A DNA stretch of 64,000 nucleotides from Agriotes lineatus (lineage: Eukaryota; Arthropoda; Insecta; Coleoptera; Elateridae). The position numbers and the translations under genes are program-made. Below are positions 1 to 12,679 of this stretch, in pieces (position 1 is the first letter of the stretch; each line of letters opens with the position of its first letter). The notes below the pieces were generated by a model that had not been told where the DNA came from, ran no database searches, and was given only the letters and a program-made list of their open reading frames with translations. The DNA lies in contig CALNHX010002958.1 of NCBI GenBank assembly GCA_940337035.1, positions 62,001 through 126,000 of the forward strand. Reading direction: 5' to 3'.

Positions 1-969
1 ATAGTCCGCCAGAGCGTTTACAGGCTCTAGCATGCCATTTTGTCTACTTCTAAAATAGTAGGTGCCATTCTGATGCATTTAAAATTAGTTTACAGTTGTT
101 TCTGTAGAATCTTTACCATTCTGCAATTACTGTCTATTAATTATAATATGTTACGTACTGCTAGTAGCATTTTGATGTCATTAAGAAATCGCATTCAAAC
201 ACCGAAATAGCGTTACTAAAATTTAAAAATCTAAGAGCGTTTCTACTATCGAAATAAATTCCAAAACGTCTCAGATAGTCCGCCAGAGCGTTTACAGGCT
301 CTAGCATGCATTTTGTCTACTTCTAAAATAGTAGGTGCCATTCTGATGCATTTAAAATTAGTTTACAGTTGTTTCTGTAGAATCTTTACCATTCTGCAAT
401 TACTGTCTATTAATTATAATATGTTACGTACTGCTAGTAGCATTTTGATGTCATTAAGAAATCGCATTCAAACACCGAAATAGCGTTACTAAAATTTAAA
501 AATCTAAGAGCGTTTCTACTATCGAAATAAACTCCAAAACGTCTCAGATAGTCCGCCAGAGCGTTTACAGGCTCTAGCATGCCATTTTGTCTACTTCTAA
601 AATAGTAGGTGCCATTCTGATGCATTTAAAATTAGTTTACAGTTGTTTCTGTAGAATCTTTAGCATTCTGCAATTACTGTCTATTAATTATAATATGTTA
701 CGTACTGCTAGTAGCATTTTGATGTCATTAAGAAATCGCATTCAAACACCGAAATAGCGTTACTAAAATTTAAAAATCTAAGAGCGTTTCTACTATCGAA
801 ATAAATTCCAAAACGTCTCAGATAGTCCGCCAGAGCGTTTACAGGCTCTAGCATGCCATTTTGTCTACTTCTAAAATAGTAGGTGCCATTCTGATGCATT
901 TAAAATTAGTTTACAGTTGTTTCTGTAGAATCTTTACCATTCTGCAATTACTGTCTATTAATTATAATA

Positions 970-3711
970 TGTTACGTACTGCTAGTAGCATTTTAATGTC
1001 ATTAAGAAAAAACATTCAAACACCGAAATAGCGTTACTAAAATTTAAAAAATCTAAGAACGTTTCTACTATCGAAATAAATTCCAAAACGCCTTAGATAG
1101 TTAGCCAGAGCGTTTACAGGCTCTAACATGCCATTTTGTCTACTTCTAAAATAGTAGGTGCCATTCTGATGCATTTAAAATTAGTTTACAGTTGTTTCTG
1201 TAGAATCTTTAGCATTCTGCAATTACTGTCTATTAATTATAATATGTTACGTACTGCTAGTAGCATTTTGATGTCATTAAGAAATCGCATTCAAACACCG
1301 AAATAGCGTTACTAAAATTTAAAAATCTAAAGCGTTTCTACTATCAAAATAAATTCCAAAACGTCTCAGATAATCCGCCAGAGCGTTTACAGGCTCTAGC
1401 ATGCCATTTTGTCTACTTCTAAATAGTAGGTGCCATTCTGATGCATTTAAAATTAGTTTACAGTTGTTTCTGTAGAATCTTTAGCATTCTGCAATTACTG
1501 TCTATTAATTATAATATGTTACGTACTGCTAGTAGCATTTTGATGTCATTAAGAAATCGCATTCAAACACCGAAATAGCGTTACTAAAATTTAAAAATCT
1601 AAGAGCGTTTCTACTATCGAAATAAATTCCAAAACGTCTCAGATAGTCCGCCAGAGCGTTTACAGGCTCTAGCATGCCATTTTGTCTACTTCTAAAATAG
1701 TAGGTGCCATTCTGATGCATTTAAAATTAGTTTACAGTTGTTTCTGTAGAATCTTTACCATTCTGCAATTACTGTCTATTAATTATAATATGTTACGTAC
1801 TGCTAGTAGCATTTGATGTCATTAAGAAATCGCATTCAAACACCGAAATAGCGTTACTAAAATTTAAAATCTAAGAGCGTTTCTACTATCGAAATAAACT
1901 CCAAAACGGATAGTCCGCCAGAGCGTTTACAGGCTCTAGCATGCCATTTTGTCTACTTCTAAAATAGTAGGTGCCATTCTGATGCATTTAAAATTAGTTT
2001 ACAGTTGTTTCTGTAGAATCTTTAGCATTCTGCAATTACTGTCTATTAATTATAATATGTTACGTACTGCTAGTAGCATTTTGATGTCATTAAGAAATCG
2101 CATTCAAACACCGCAATAGCGTTACTAAAATTTAAAAATCTAAGAGCGTTTCTACTATCGAAATAAATTCCAAAACGTCTCAGATAGTCCGCCAGAGCGT
2201 TTACAGGCTCTAGCATGCCATTTTGTCTACTTCTAAAATAGTAGGTGCCATTCTGATGCATTTAAAATTAGTTTACAGTTGTTTCTGTAGAATCTTTACC
2301 ATTCTGCAATTACTGTCTATTAATTATAATATGTTACGTACTGCTAGTAGCATTTTGATGTCATTAAGAAATCGCATTCAAACACCGAAATAGCGTTACT
2401 AAAATTTAAAAATCTAAGAGCGTTTCTACTATCGAAATAAATTCCAAAACGTCTCAGATAGTCCGCCAGAGCGTTTACAGGCTCTAGCATGCCATTTTGT
2501 CTACTTCTAAAATAGTAGGTGCCATTCTGATGCATTTAAAATTAGTTTACAGTTGTTTCTGTAGAATCTTTAGCATTCTGCAATTACTGTCTATTAATTA
2601 TAATATGTTACGTACTGCTAGTAGCATTTTGATGTCATTAAGAAATCGCATTCAAACACCGAAATAGCGTTACTAAAATTTAAAAATCTAAGAGCGTTTC
2701 TACTATCGAAATAAATTCCAAAACGTCTCAGATAGTCCGCCAGAGCGTTTACAGGCTCTAGCATGCCATTTTGTCTACTTCTAAAATAGTAGGTGCCATT
2801 CTGATGCATTTAAAATTAGTTTACAGTTGTTTCTGTACAATCTTTAGCATTCTGCAATTACTGTCTGTTAATTATAATATGTTACGTACTGCTAGTAGCA
2901 TTTTGACGTCATTAAGAAATCGCATTCAAACACCGAAATAGCGTTACTAAAATTTAAAAATCTAAAAGCGTTTCTACTATCGAAATAAATTCCAAAACGT
3001 CTCAGATAGTCCGCCAGAGCGTTTACAGGCTCTAGCATGCCATTTTGTCTACTTCTAAAATAGTAGGTGCCATTCTGATGCATTTAATATTAGTTTACAG
3101 TTGTTTCTGTACAATCTTTAGCATTCTGCAATTACTGTCTATTAATTATAATATGTTACGTACTGCTAGTAGCATTTTGACGTCATTAAGAAATCGCATT
3201 CAAACACCGAAATAGCGTTACTAAAATTTAAAAATCTAAGAGCGTTTCTACTATCGAAATAAATTCCAAAACGCCTTAGATAGTTAGCCAGAGCGTTTAC
3301 AGGCTCTAACATGCCATTTTGTCTACTTCTAAAATAGTAGGTGCCATTCTGATGCATTTAATATTAGTTTACAGTTGTTTCTGTACAATCTTTAGCATTC
3401 TGCAATTACTGTCTATTAATTATAATATGTTACGTACTGCTAGTAGCATTTTGACGTCATTAAGAAATCGCATTCAAACACCGAAATACCGTTACTACAA
3501 TTTAAAAAATCTAAAAGCGTTTCTACTATCGAAATGATATCCAAAACGTCTTAGATTGTTTGCCAGAGCGTTTACAGGGGCTAGCATGCCATTTTGTCTA
3601 CTACTCAAATAGTGGGTGCCATTCTGATGCATTTAAAATTAGTTAACAGTTGTTTCTGTACAATCTTTAGCATTCTGCAATTACTGTCTATTAATTATAA
3701 TATGTTACGTA
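970..3711. repeat. Higher-order repeat I, copy 1 (10 monomers)
   Basis: An ordered run of variant monomers that recurs at 3985-7275. It begins with a B-type monomer reading CTCTAACATGCC. Next come a monomer with TATCAAAATAAATTCC, then one with AAATAAACTCC (near 1893), and one with TGTCTGTTAATT (near 2864). It ends with a hybrid monomer at about 3440-3600 carrying GATATCC, TACTACTCAAATAGTGGG and GGGGCTAGC. Shared order of private variants, not just shared period, is what defines the unit. Boundaries are good to about 100 bp. Confidence 0.7.
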
Positions 3712-3984
3712 CTGCTAGTAGCATTTTGGTGTCATTAAGAAATCGCATTCAAACACCGAAATAGCGTTACTAAAATTTAAAAATCTAAGAGCGTTTCTAC
3801 TATCGAAATAAATTCCAAAACGTCTCAGATAGTCCGCCAGAGCGTTTACAGGCCCTAGCATGCCATTTTGTCTACTTCTAAAATAGTAGGTGCCATTCTG
3901 ATGCATTTAAAATTAATTTACAGTTGTTTCTGTACAATCTTTAGCATTCTGCAATTACTGTCTATTAATTATAATATGTTACGT

Positions 3985-6900
3985 ACTGCTAGTAGCATTT
4001 TAATGTCATTAAGAAATCGCATTCAAACACCGAAATAGCGTTACTAAAATTTAAAAAATCTAAGAACGTTTCTACTATCGAAATAAATTCCAAAACGCCT
4101 TAGATAGTTAGCCAGAGCGTTTACAGGCTCTAACATGCCATTTTGTCTACTTCTAAAATAGTAGGTGCCATTCTGATGCATTTAAAATTAGTTTACAGTT
4201 GTTTCTGTAGAATCTTTAGCATTCTGCAATTACTGTCTATTAATTATAATATGTTACGTACTGCTAGTAGCATTTTGATGTCATTAAGAAATCGCATTCA
4301 AACACCGAAATAGCGTTACTAAAATTTAAAAATCTAAAAGCGTTTCTACTATCAAAATAAATTCCAAAACGTCTCAGATAATCCGCCAGAGCGTTTACAG
4401 GCTCTAGCATGCCATTTTGTCTACTTCTAAAATAGTAGGTGCCATTCTGATGCATTTAAAATTAGTTTACAGTTGTTTCTGTAGAATCTTTAGCATTCTG
4501 CAATTACTGTCTATTAATTATAATATGTTACGTACTGCTAGTAGCATTTTGATGTCATTAAGAAATCGCATTCAAACACCGAAATAGCGTTACTAAAATT
4601 TAAAAATCTAAGAGCGTTTCTACTATCGAAATAAATTCCAAAACGTCTCAGATAGTCCGCCAGAGCGTTTACAGGCTCTAGCATGCCATTTTGTCTACTT
4701 CTAAAATAGTAGGTGCCATTCTGATGCATTTAAAATTAGTTTACAGTTGTTTCTGTAGAATCTTTACCATTCTGCAATTACTGTCTATTAATTATAATAT
4801 GTTACGTACTGCTAGTAGCATTTTGATGTCATTAAGAAATCGCATTCAAACACCGAAATAGCGTTACTAAAATTTAAAAATCTAAGAGCGTTTCTACTAT
4901 CGAAATAAACTCCAAAACGTCTCAGATAGTCCGCCAGAGCGTTTACAGGCTCTAGCATGCCATTTTGTCTACTTCTAAAATAGTAGGTGCCATTCTGATG
5001 CATTTAAAATTAGTTTACAGTTGTTTCTGTAGAATCTTTAGCATTCTGCAATTACTGTCTATTAATTATAATATGTTACGTACTGCTAGTAGCATTTTGA
5101 TGTCATTAAGAAATCGCATTCAAACACCGAAATAGCGTTACTAAAATTTAAAAATCTAAGAGCGTTTCTACTATCGAAATAAATTCCAAAACGTCTCAGA
5201 TAGTCCGCCAGAGCGTTTACAGGCTCTAGCATGCCATTTTGTCTACTTCTAAAATAGTAGGTGCCATTCTGATGCATTTAAAATTAGTTTACAGTTGTTT
5301 CTGTAGAATCTTTACCATTCTGCAATTACTGTCTATTAATTATAATATGTTACGTACTGCTAGTAGCATTTTGATGTCATTAAGAAATCGCATTCAAACA
5401 CCGAAATAGCGTTACTAAAATTTAAAAATCTAAGAGCGTTTCTACTATCGAAATAAATTCCAAAACGTCTCAGATAGTCCGCCAGAGCGTTTACAGGCTC
5501 TAGCATGCCATTTTGTCTACTTCTAAAATAGTAGGTGCCATTCTGATGCATTTAAAATTAGTTTACAGTTGTTTCTGTAGAATCTTTAGCATTCTGCAAT
5601 TACTGTCTATTAATTATAATATGTTACGTACTGCTAGTAGCATTTTGATGTCATTAAGAAATCGCATTCAAACACCGAAATAGCGTTACTAAAATTTAAA
5701 AATCTAAGAGCGTTTCTACTATCGAAATAAATTCCAAAACGTCTCAGATAGTCCGCCAGAGCGTTTACAGGCTCTAGCATGCCATTTTGTCTACTTCTAA
5801 AATAGTAGGTGCCATTCTGATGCATTTAAAATTAGTTTACAGTTGTTTCTGTACAATCTTTAGCATTCTGCAATTACTGTCTGTTAATTATAATGTGTTA
5901 CGTACTGCTAGTAGCATTTTGACGTCATTAAGAAATCGCATTCAAACACCGAAATAGCGTTACTAAAATTTAAAAATCTAAAAGCGTTTCTACTATCGAA
6001 ATAAATTCCAAAACGTCTCAGATAGTCCGCCAGAGCGTTTACAGGCTCTAGCATGCCATTTTGTCTACTTCTAAAATAGTAGGTGCCATTCTGATGCATT
6101 TAATATTAGTTTACAGTTGTTTCTGTAGAATCTTTAGCATTCTGCAATTACTGTCTATTAATTATAATATGTTACGTACTGCTAGTAGCATTTTGATGTC
6201 ATTAAGAAATCGCATTCAAACACCGAAATAGCGTTACTAAAATTTAAAAATCTAAGAGCGTTTCTACTATCGAAATAAATTCCAAAACGTCTCAGATAGT
6301 CCGCCAGAGCGTTTACAGGCTCTAGCATGCCATTTTGTCTACTTCTAAAATAGTAGGTGCCATTCTGATGCATTTAAAATTAGTTTACAGTTGTTTCTGT
6401 AGAATCTTTAGCATTCTGCAATTACTGTCTATTAATTATAATATGTTACGTACTGCTAGTAGCATTTTGATGTCATTAAGAAATCGCATTCAAACACCGA
6501 AATAGCGTTACTAAAATTTAAAAATCTAAGAGCGTTTCTACTATCGAAATAAATTCCAAAACGTCTCAGATAGTCCGCCAGAGCGTTTACAGGCTCTAGC
6601 ATGCCATTTTGTCTACTTCTAAAATAGTAGGTGCCATTCTGATGCATTTAAAATTAGTTTACAGTTGTTTCTGTACAATCTTTAGCATTCTGCAATTACT
6701 GTCTGTTAATTATAATATGTTACGTACTGCTAGTAGCATTTTGACGTCATTAAGAAATCGCATTCAAACACCGAAATAGCGTTACTAAAATTTAAAAATC
6801 TAAGAGCGTTTCTACTATCGAAATAAATTCCAAAACGCCTTAGATAGTTAGCCAGAGCGTTTACAGGCTCTAACATGCCATTTTGTCTACTTCTAAAATA

Positions 6901-7275
6901 GTAGGTGCCATTCTGATGCATTTAATATTAGTTTACAGTTGTTTCTGTACAATCTTTAGCATTCTGCAATTACTGTCTATTAATTATAATATGTTACGTA
7001 CTGCTAGTAGCATTTTGACGTCATTAAGAAATCGCATTCAAACACCGAAATACCGTTACTACAATTTAAAAAATCTAAAAGCGTTTCTACTATCGAAATG
7101 ATATCCAAAACGTCTTAGATTGTTTGCCAGAGCGTTTACAGGGGCTAGCATGCCATTTTGTCTACTACTCAAATAGTGGGTGCCATTCTGATGCATTTAA
7201 AATTAGTTAACAGTTGTTTCTGTACAATCTTTAGCATTCTGCAATTACTGTCTATTAATTATAATATGTTACGTA
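3985..7275. repeat. Higher-order repeat I, copy 2 (12 monomers)
   Basis: This repeats the variant order of the unit at 970-3711: B-type with CTCTAACATG, TATCAAAAT monomer (4353), AAATAAACTCC monomer (4904), TGTCTGTTAATT monomer (5880), then the hybrid monomer near 7004-7165. It carries two additional ordinary monomers (about 6182 and 6456) relative to copy 1. This is the pattern expected from unequal exchange in a tandem array. Confidence 0.7.
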
Positions 7276-9490
7276 CTGCTAGTAGCATTTTGATGTCATT
7301 AAGAAATCGCATTCAAACACCGAAATAGCGTTACTAAAACTTAAAAATCTAAGAGCGTTTCTACTATCGAAATAAATTCCAAAACGTCTCAGATAGTCCG
7401 CCAGAGCGTTTACAGGCTCTAGCATGCCATTTTGTCTACTTCTAAAATAGTAGGTGCCATTCTGATGCATTTAAAATTAGTTTACAGTTGTTTCTGTACA
7501 ATCTTTAGCATTCTGCAATTACTGTCTATTAATTATAATATGTTGCGTACTGCTAGTAGCATTTTGACGTCATTAAAAAATCGCATTCAAACACCGAAAT
7601 AGCGTTACTAAAATTTAAAAATCTAAGAGCGTTTCTACTATCGAAATAAATTCCAAAACGTCTCAGATAATCCGCCAGAGCGTTTACAGGCTCTAGCATG
7701 CCATTTTGTCTACTTCTAAAATAGTAGGTGCCATTCTGATGCATTTAAAATTAGTTTACAGTTGTTTCTGTAGAATCTTTAGCATTCTGCAATTACTGTC
7801 TATAAATTATAATATGTTACGTACTGCTAGTAGCATTTTGGTGTCATTAAGAAATCGCATTCAAACACCGAAATAGCGTTACTAAAATTTAAAAATCTAA
7901 GAGCGTTTCTACTATCGAAATAAATTCCAAAACGTCTCAGATAGTCCGCCAGAGCGTTTACAGGCCCTAGCATGCCATTTTGTCTACTTCTAAAATAGTA
8001 GGTGCCATTCTGATGCATTTAAAATTAATTTACAGTTGTTTCTGTACAATCTTTAGCATTCTGCAATTACTGTCTATTAATTATAATATGTTACGTACTG
8101 CTAGTAGCATTTTGATGTCATTAAGAAATCGCATTCAAACACCGAAATAGCGTTACTAAAATTTAAAAATCTAAGAGCGTTTCTACTATCGAAATAAATT
8201 CCAAAACGTCTCAGATAATCCGCCAGAGCGTTTACAGGCTCTAGCATGCCATTTTGTCTACTTCTAAAATAGTAGGTGCCATTCTGATGCATTTAAAATT
8301 AGTTTACAGTTCTTTCTGTACAATCTTTAGCATTCTGCAATTACTGTCTATTAATTATAATATGTTACGTACTGCTAGTAGCATTTTGATGTCATTAAGA
8401 AATCGCATTCAAACACCGAAATAGCGTTACTAAAATTTAAAAATCTAAGAACGTTTCTACTATCGAAATAAGTTCCAAAACGTCTCAGATAGTCCGCCAG
8501 AGCGTTTACAGGCTCTAGGATGCCATTTTGTCTACTTCTTAAATAGTAGGTGCCATTCTGATGCATTTAAAATTAGTTTACAGTTGTTTCTGTACAAACT
8601 TTAGCATTCTGCAATTACTGTCTATTAATTATAATATGTTACGTACTGCTAGTAGCATTTTAACGTCATTAAGAAATCGCATTCGAACACCGAAATACCG
8701 TTACTAAAATTTAAAAAATCTAAAAGCGTTTCTACTGTCGAAATGATATCCAAAACGTCTTAGATTGTTTGCCAGAGCGTTTACAGGGTCTAGCATGCCA
8801 TTTTGTCTACTTCTAAAACAGTAGGTGCCATTTTGATGAGTTTCAAATTAGTTTACAGTTGTTTTTGTAAAATCTTTAGCATTCTGCAATTACTGTCTGT
8901 TAATTATAATATGTTACGTACTGCTAGTAGCATTTTGACATCATTAAGAAATCGCATTCGAACACCGAAATACCGTTACTAAAGTTTAAAAAATCTAAAA
9001 GCGTTTCTACTGTCGAAATGATATCCAAAACGTCTTAGATTGTTTGCCAGAGCGTTTACAGGGTCTAGCATGCCATTTTGTCTACTTCTAAAACAGTAGG
9101 TGCCATTTTGATGAGTTTCAAATTAGTTTACAGTTGTTTTTGTAAAATCTTTAGCATTCTGCAATTACTGTCTATTAATTATAATATGTTACGTACTGCT
9201 AGTAGCATTTTGACGTCATTAAGAAATCGCATTCAAACACCCAAATACCGTTACTAAAATTTAAAAAATCTAAAAGCGTTTCTACTATCGAAATAAATTC
9301 CAAAACGTCTCAGATAGTCCGCCAGAGCGTTTACAGGCTCTAGCATGCCATTTTGTCTACTTCTAAAATAATAGCTGCCATTCTGATGCATTTAAAATTA
9401 GTTTACAGTTGTTTCTGTACAAACTTTAGCATTCTGCAATTACTGTCTATTAATTATAATATGTTACGTACTGCTAGTAGCATTTTGATG
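5000..9490. repeat. Long intra-array duplication, left arm
   Basis: The stretch matches 12680-16891 monomer by monomer, including private variants: the hybrid monomer (7004 vs 14401), an ACTTAAAAATC monomer (7339 vs 14736), a GCCCTAGC monomer (7964 vs 15361), a TCTAGGATGCC monomer (8514 vs 15911), and two type C monomers (8663-9200 vs 16060-16597). The offset is 7671 bp up to about 5.9 kb and 7397 bp after 6.7 kb. The two arms therefore differ by one 274-bp monomer. The left boundary is approximate. Confidence 0.8.
8663..9290. repeat. Type C satellite monomers, island 1
   Basis: About two monomers of the diverged type C, recognised by CATTCGAACACCGAAATACCG, CTGTCGAAATGATATCC, AGATTGTTTGCC, GGGTCTAGC, AAACAGTAGG, GATGAGTTTC and TTTTTGTAAAATC. 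They are embedded among A and B monomers and are copied at 16060-16687. Confidence 0.85.
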
Positions 9491-12400
9491 TCATTAAGAA
9501 ATCGCATTCAAACACCGAAATAGCGTTACTAAAATTTAAAAATCTAAGAGCGTTTCTACTATCGAAATAAATTCCAAAACGTCTCAGATAGTCCGCCAGA
9601 GCGTTTACAGGCCCTAGCATGCCATTTTGTCTACTTCTAAAATAGTAGGTGCCATTCTGATGCATTTAAAATTAGTTTACAGTTGTTTCTGTACAATCGT
9701 TAGCATTCTGCAGTTACTGTCTATTAATTATGTTACGTACTGCTAGTAGCATTTTGATGTCATTAAGAAATCGCATACAAACACCGAAATAGCGTTACTA
9801 AAATTTAAAAATCTAAGAGCGTTTCTACCATCGAAATAAATTCCAAAACGTCTCAGATAGTCCGCCAGAGCGTTTACAGGCTCTAGCATGCCATTTTGTC
9901 TACTTCTAAAATAGTAGGTGCCATTCTGATGCATTTAAAATTAGTTTACAGTTGTTTCTGTACAATCTTTAGCATTCTGCAATTACTGTCTATTAATTAT
10001 AATATGTTACGTACTGCTAGTAGCATTTTGATGTCATTAAGAAATCGCATTCAAACACCGAAATAGCGTTACTAAAATTTAAAAATCTAAGAGCGTTTCT
10101 ACTATCGAAATAAATTCCAAAACGTCTCAGATAGTCCGCCAGAGCGTTTACAGGCTCTAGCATGCCATTTTGTCTACTTCTAAAATAGTAGGTGCCATTC
10201 TGATGCATTTAAAATTAATTTACAGTTGTTTCTGTACAATATTTCGCATTCTGCAATTACTGTCTATTAATTATAATATGTTACGTACTGCTAGTAGCAT
10301 TTTGATGTCATTAAGAAATCGCATTCAAACACCGAAATAGCGTTACTAAAATTTAAAAATCTAAGAGCGTTTCTACTATCGAAATAAATTCCAAAACGTC
10401 TCAGATAGTCCGCCAGAGCGTTTACAGGCTCTAGCATGCCATTTTGTCTACTTCTAAAATAGTAGGTGCCATTCTGATGCATTTAAAATTAGTTTACAGT
10501 TGTTTCTGTAGAATCTTTAGCATTCTGCAATTACTGTCTATTAATTATACTATGTTACGTACTGCTAGTAGCATTTTGATGTCATTAAGAAATCGCATTC
10601 AAACACCCAAATAGCGTTACTAAAATTTAAAAATCTAAGAGCGTTTCTACTATCGAAATAAATTCCAAAACGTCTCAGATAGTCCGCCAGAGCGTTTACA
10701 GGCCCTAGCATGCCATTTTGTCTACTTCTAAAATAGTAGGTGCCATTCTGATGCATTTAAAATTAATTTACAGTTGTTTCTGTACAATCTTTAGCATTCT
10801 GCAATTACTGTCTATTAATTATAATATGTTACGTACTGCTAGTAGCATTTTGATGTCATTAAGAAATCGCATTCAAACACCGAAATAGCGTTACTAAAAT
10901 TTAAAAATCTAAGAGCGTTTCTACTATCGAAATAAATTCCAAAACGTCTCAGATAGTCCGCCAGAGCGTTTACAGGCTCTAGCATTCCATTTTGTCTACT
11001 TCTAAAATAGTAGGTGCCATTCTGATGCATTTAAAATTAATTTACAGTTGTTTCTGTACAATCTTTAGCATTCTGCAATTACTGTCTATTAATTATAATA
11101 TGTTACGTACTGCTAGTAGCATTTTGATGTCATTAAGAAATCGCATTCAAACACCGAAATAGCGTTACTAAAATTTAAAAATCTAAGAGCGTTTCTACCA
11201 TCGAAATAAATTCCAAAACGTCTCAGATAGTCCGCCAGAGCGTTTACAGGCTCTAGCATGCCATTTTGTCTACTTCTAAAATAGTAGGTGCCATTCTGAT
11301 GCATTTAAAATTAGTTTACAGTTGTTTCTGTACAATCTTTAGCATTCTGCAATTACTGTCTATTAATTATAATATGTTACGTACTGCTAGTAGCATTTTG
11401 ATGTCATTAAGAAATCGCATTCAAACACCGAAATAGCGTTACTAAAATTTAAAAATCTAAGAGCGTTTCTACTATCGAAATAAATTCCAAAACGTCTCAG
11501 ATAGTCCGCCAGAGCGTTTACAGGCTCTAGCATGCCATTTTGTCTACTTCTAAAATAGTAGGTGCCATTCTGATGCATTTAAAATTAATTTACAGTTGTT
11601 TCTGTACAATATTTCGCATTCTGCAATTACTGTCTATTAATTATAATATGTTACGTACTGCTAGTAGCATTTTGATGTCATTAAGAAATCGCATTCAAAC
11701 ACCGAAATAGCGTTACTAAAATTTAAAAATCTAAGAGCGTTTCTACTATCGAAATAAATTCCAAAACGTCTCAGATAGTCCGCCAGAGCGTTTACAGGCT
11801 CTAGCATGCCATTTTGTCTACTTCTAAAATAGTAGGTGCCATTCTGATGCATTTAAAATTAGTTTACAGTTGTTTCTGTAGAATCTTTAGCATTCTGCAA
11901 TTACTGTCTATTAATTATACTATGTTACGTACTGCTAGTAGCATTTTGATGTCATTAAGAAATCGCATTCAAACACCGAAATAGCGTTACTAAAATTTAA
12001 AAATCTAAGAGCGTTTCTACTATCGAAATAAATTCCAAAACGTCTCAGATAGTCCGCCAGAGCGTTTACAGGCCCTAGCATGCCATTTTGTCTACTTCTA
12101 AAATAGTAGGTGCCATTCTGATGCATTTAAAATTAATTTACAGTTGTTTCTGTACAATCTTTAGCATTCTGCAATTACTGTCTATTAATTATAATATGTT
12201 ACGTACTGCTAGTAGCATTTTGATGTCATTAAGAAATCGCATTCAAACACCGAAATAGCGTTACTAAAATTTAAAAATCTAAGAGCGTTTCTACTATCGA
12301 AATAAATTCCAAAACGTCTCAGATAGTCCGCCAGAGCGTTTACAGGCTCTAGCATTTCATTTTGTCTACTTCTAAAATAGTAGGTGCCATTCTGATGCAT

Positions 12401-12679
12401 TTAAAATTAGTTTACAGTTGTTTCTGTAGAATCTTTAGCATTCTGCAATTACTGTCTATTAATTATAATATGTTACGTACTGCTAGTAGCATTTTGATGT
12501 CATTAAGAAATCGCATTCAAACACCGAAATAGCGTTACTAAAATTTAAAAGCCTAAGAGCGTTTCTACTCTCGAAATAAATTCCAAAACGTCTCAGATAA
12601 TCCGCCAGAGCGTTTACAAGCTCTAGCATGCCATTTTGTCTACTTCTAAAATAGTAGGTGCCATTCTGATGCATTTAAA

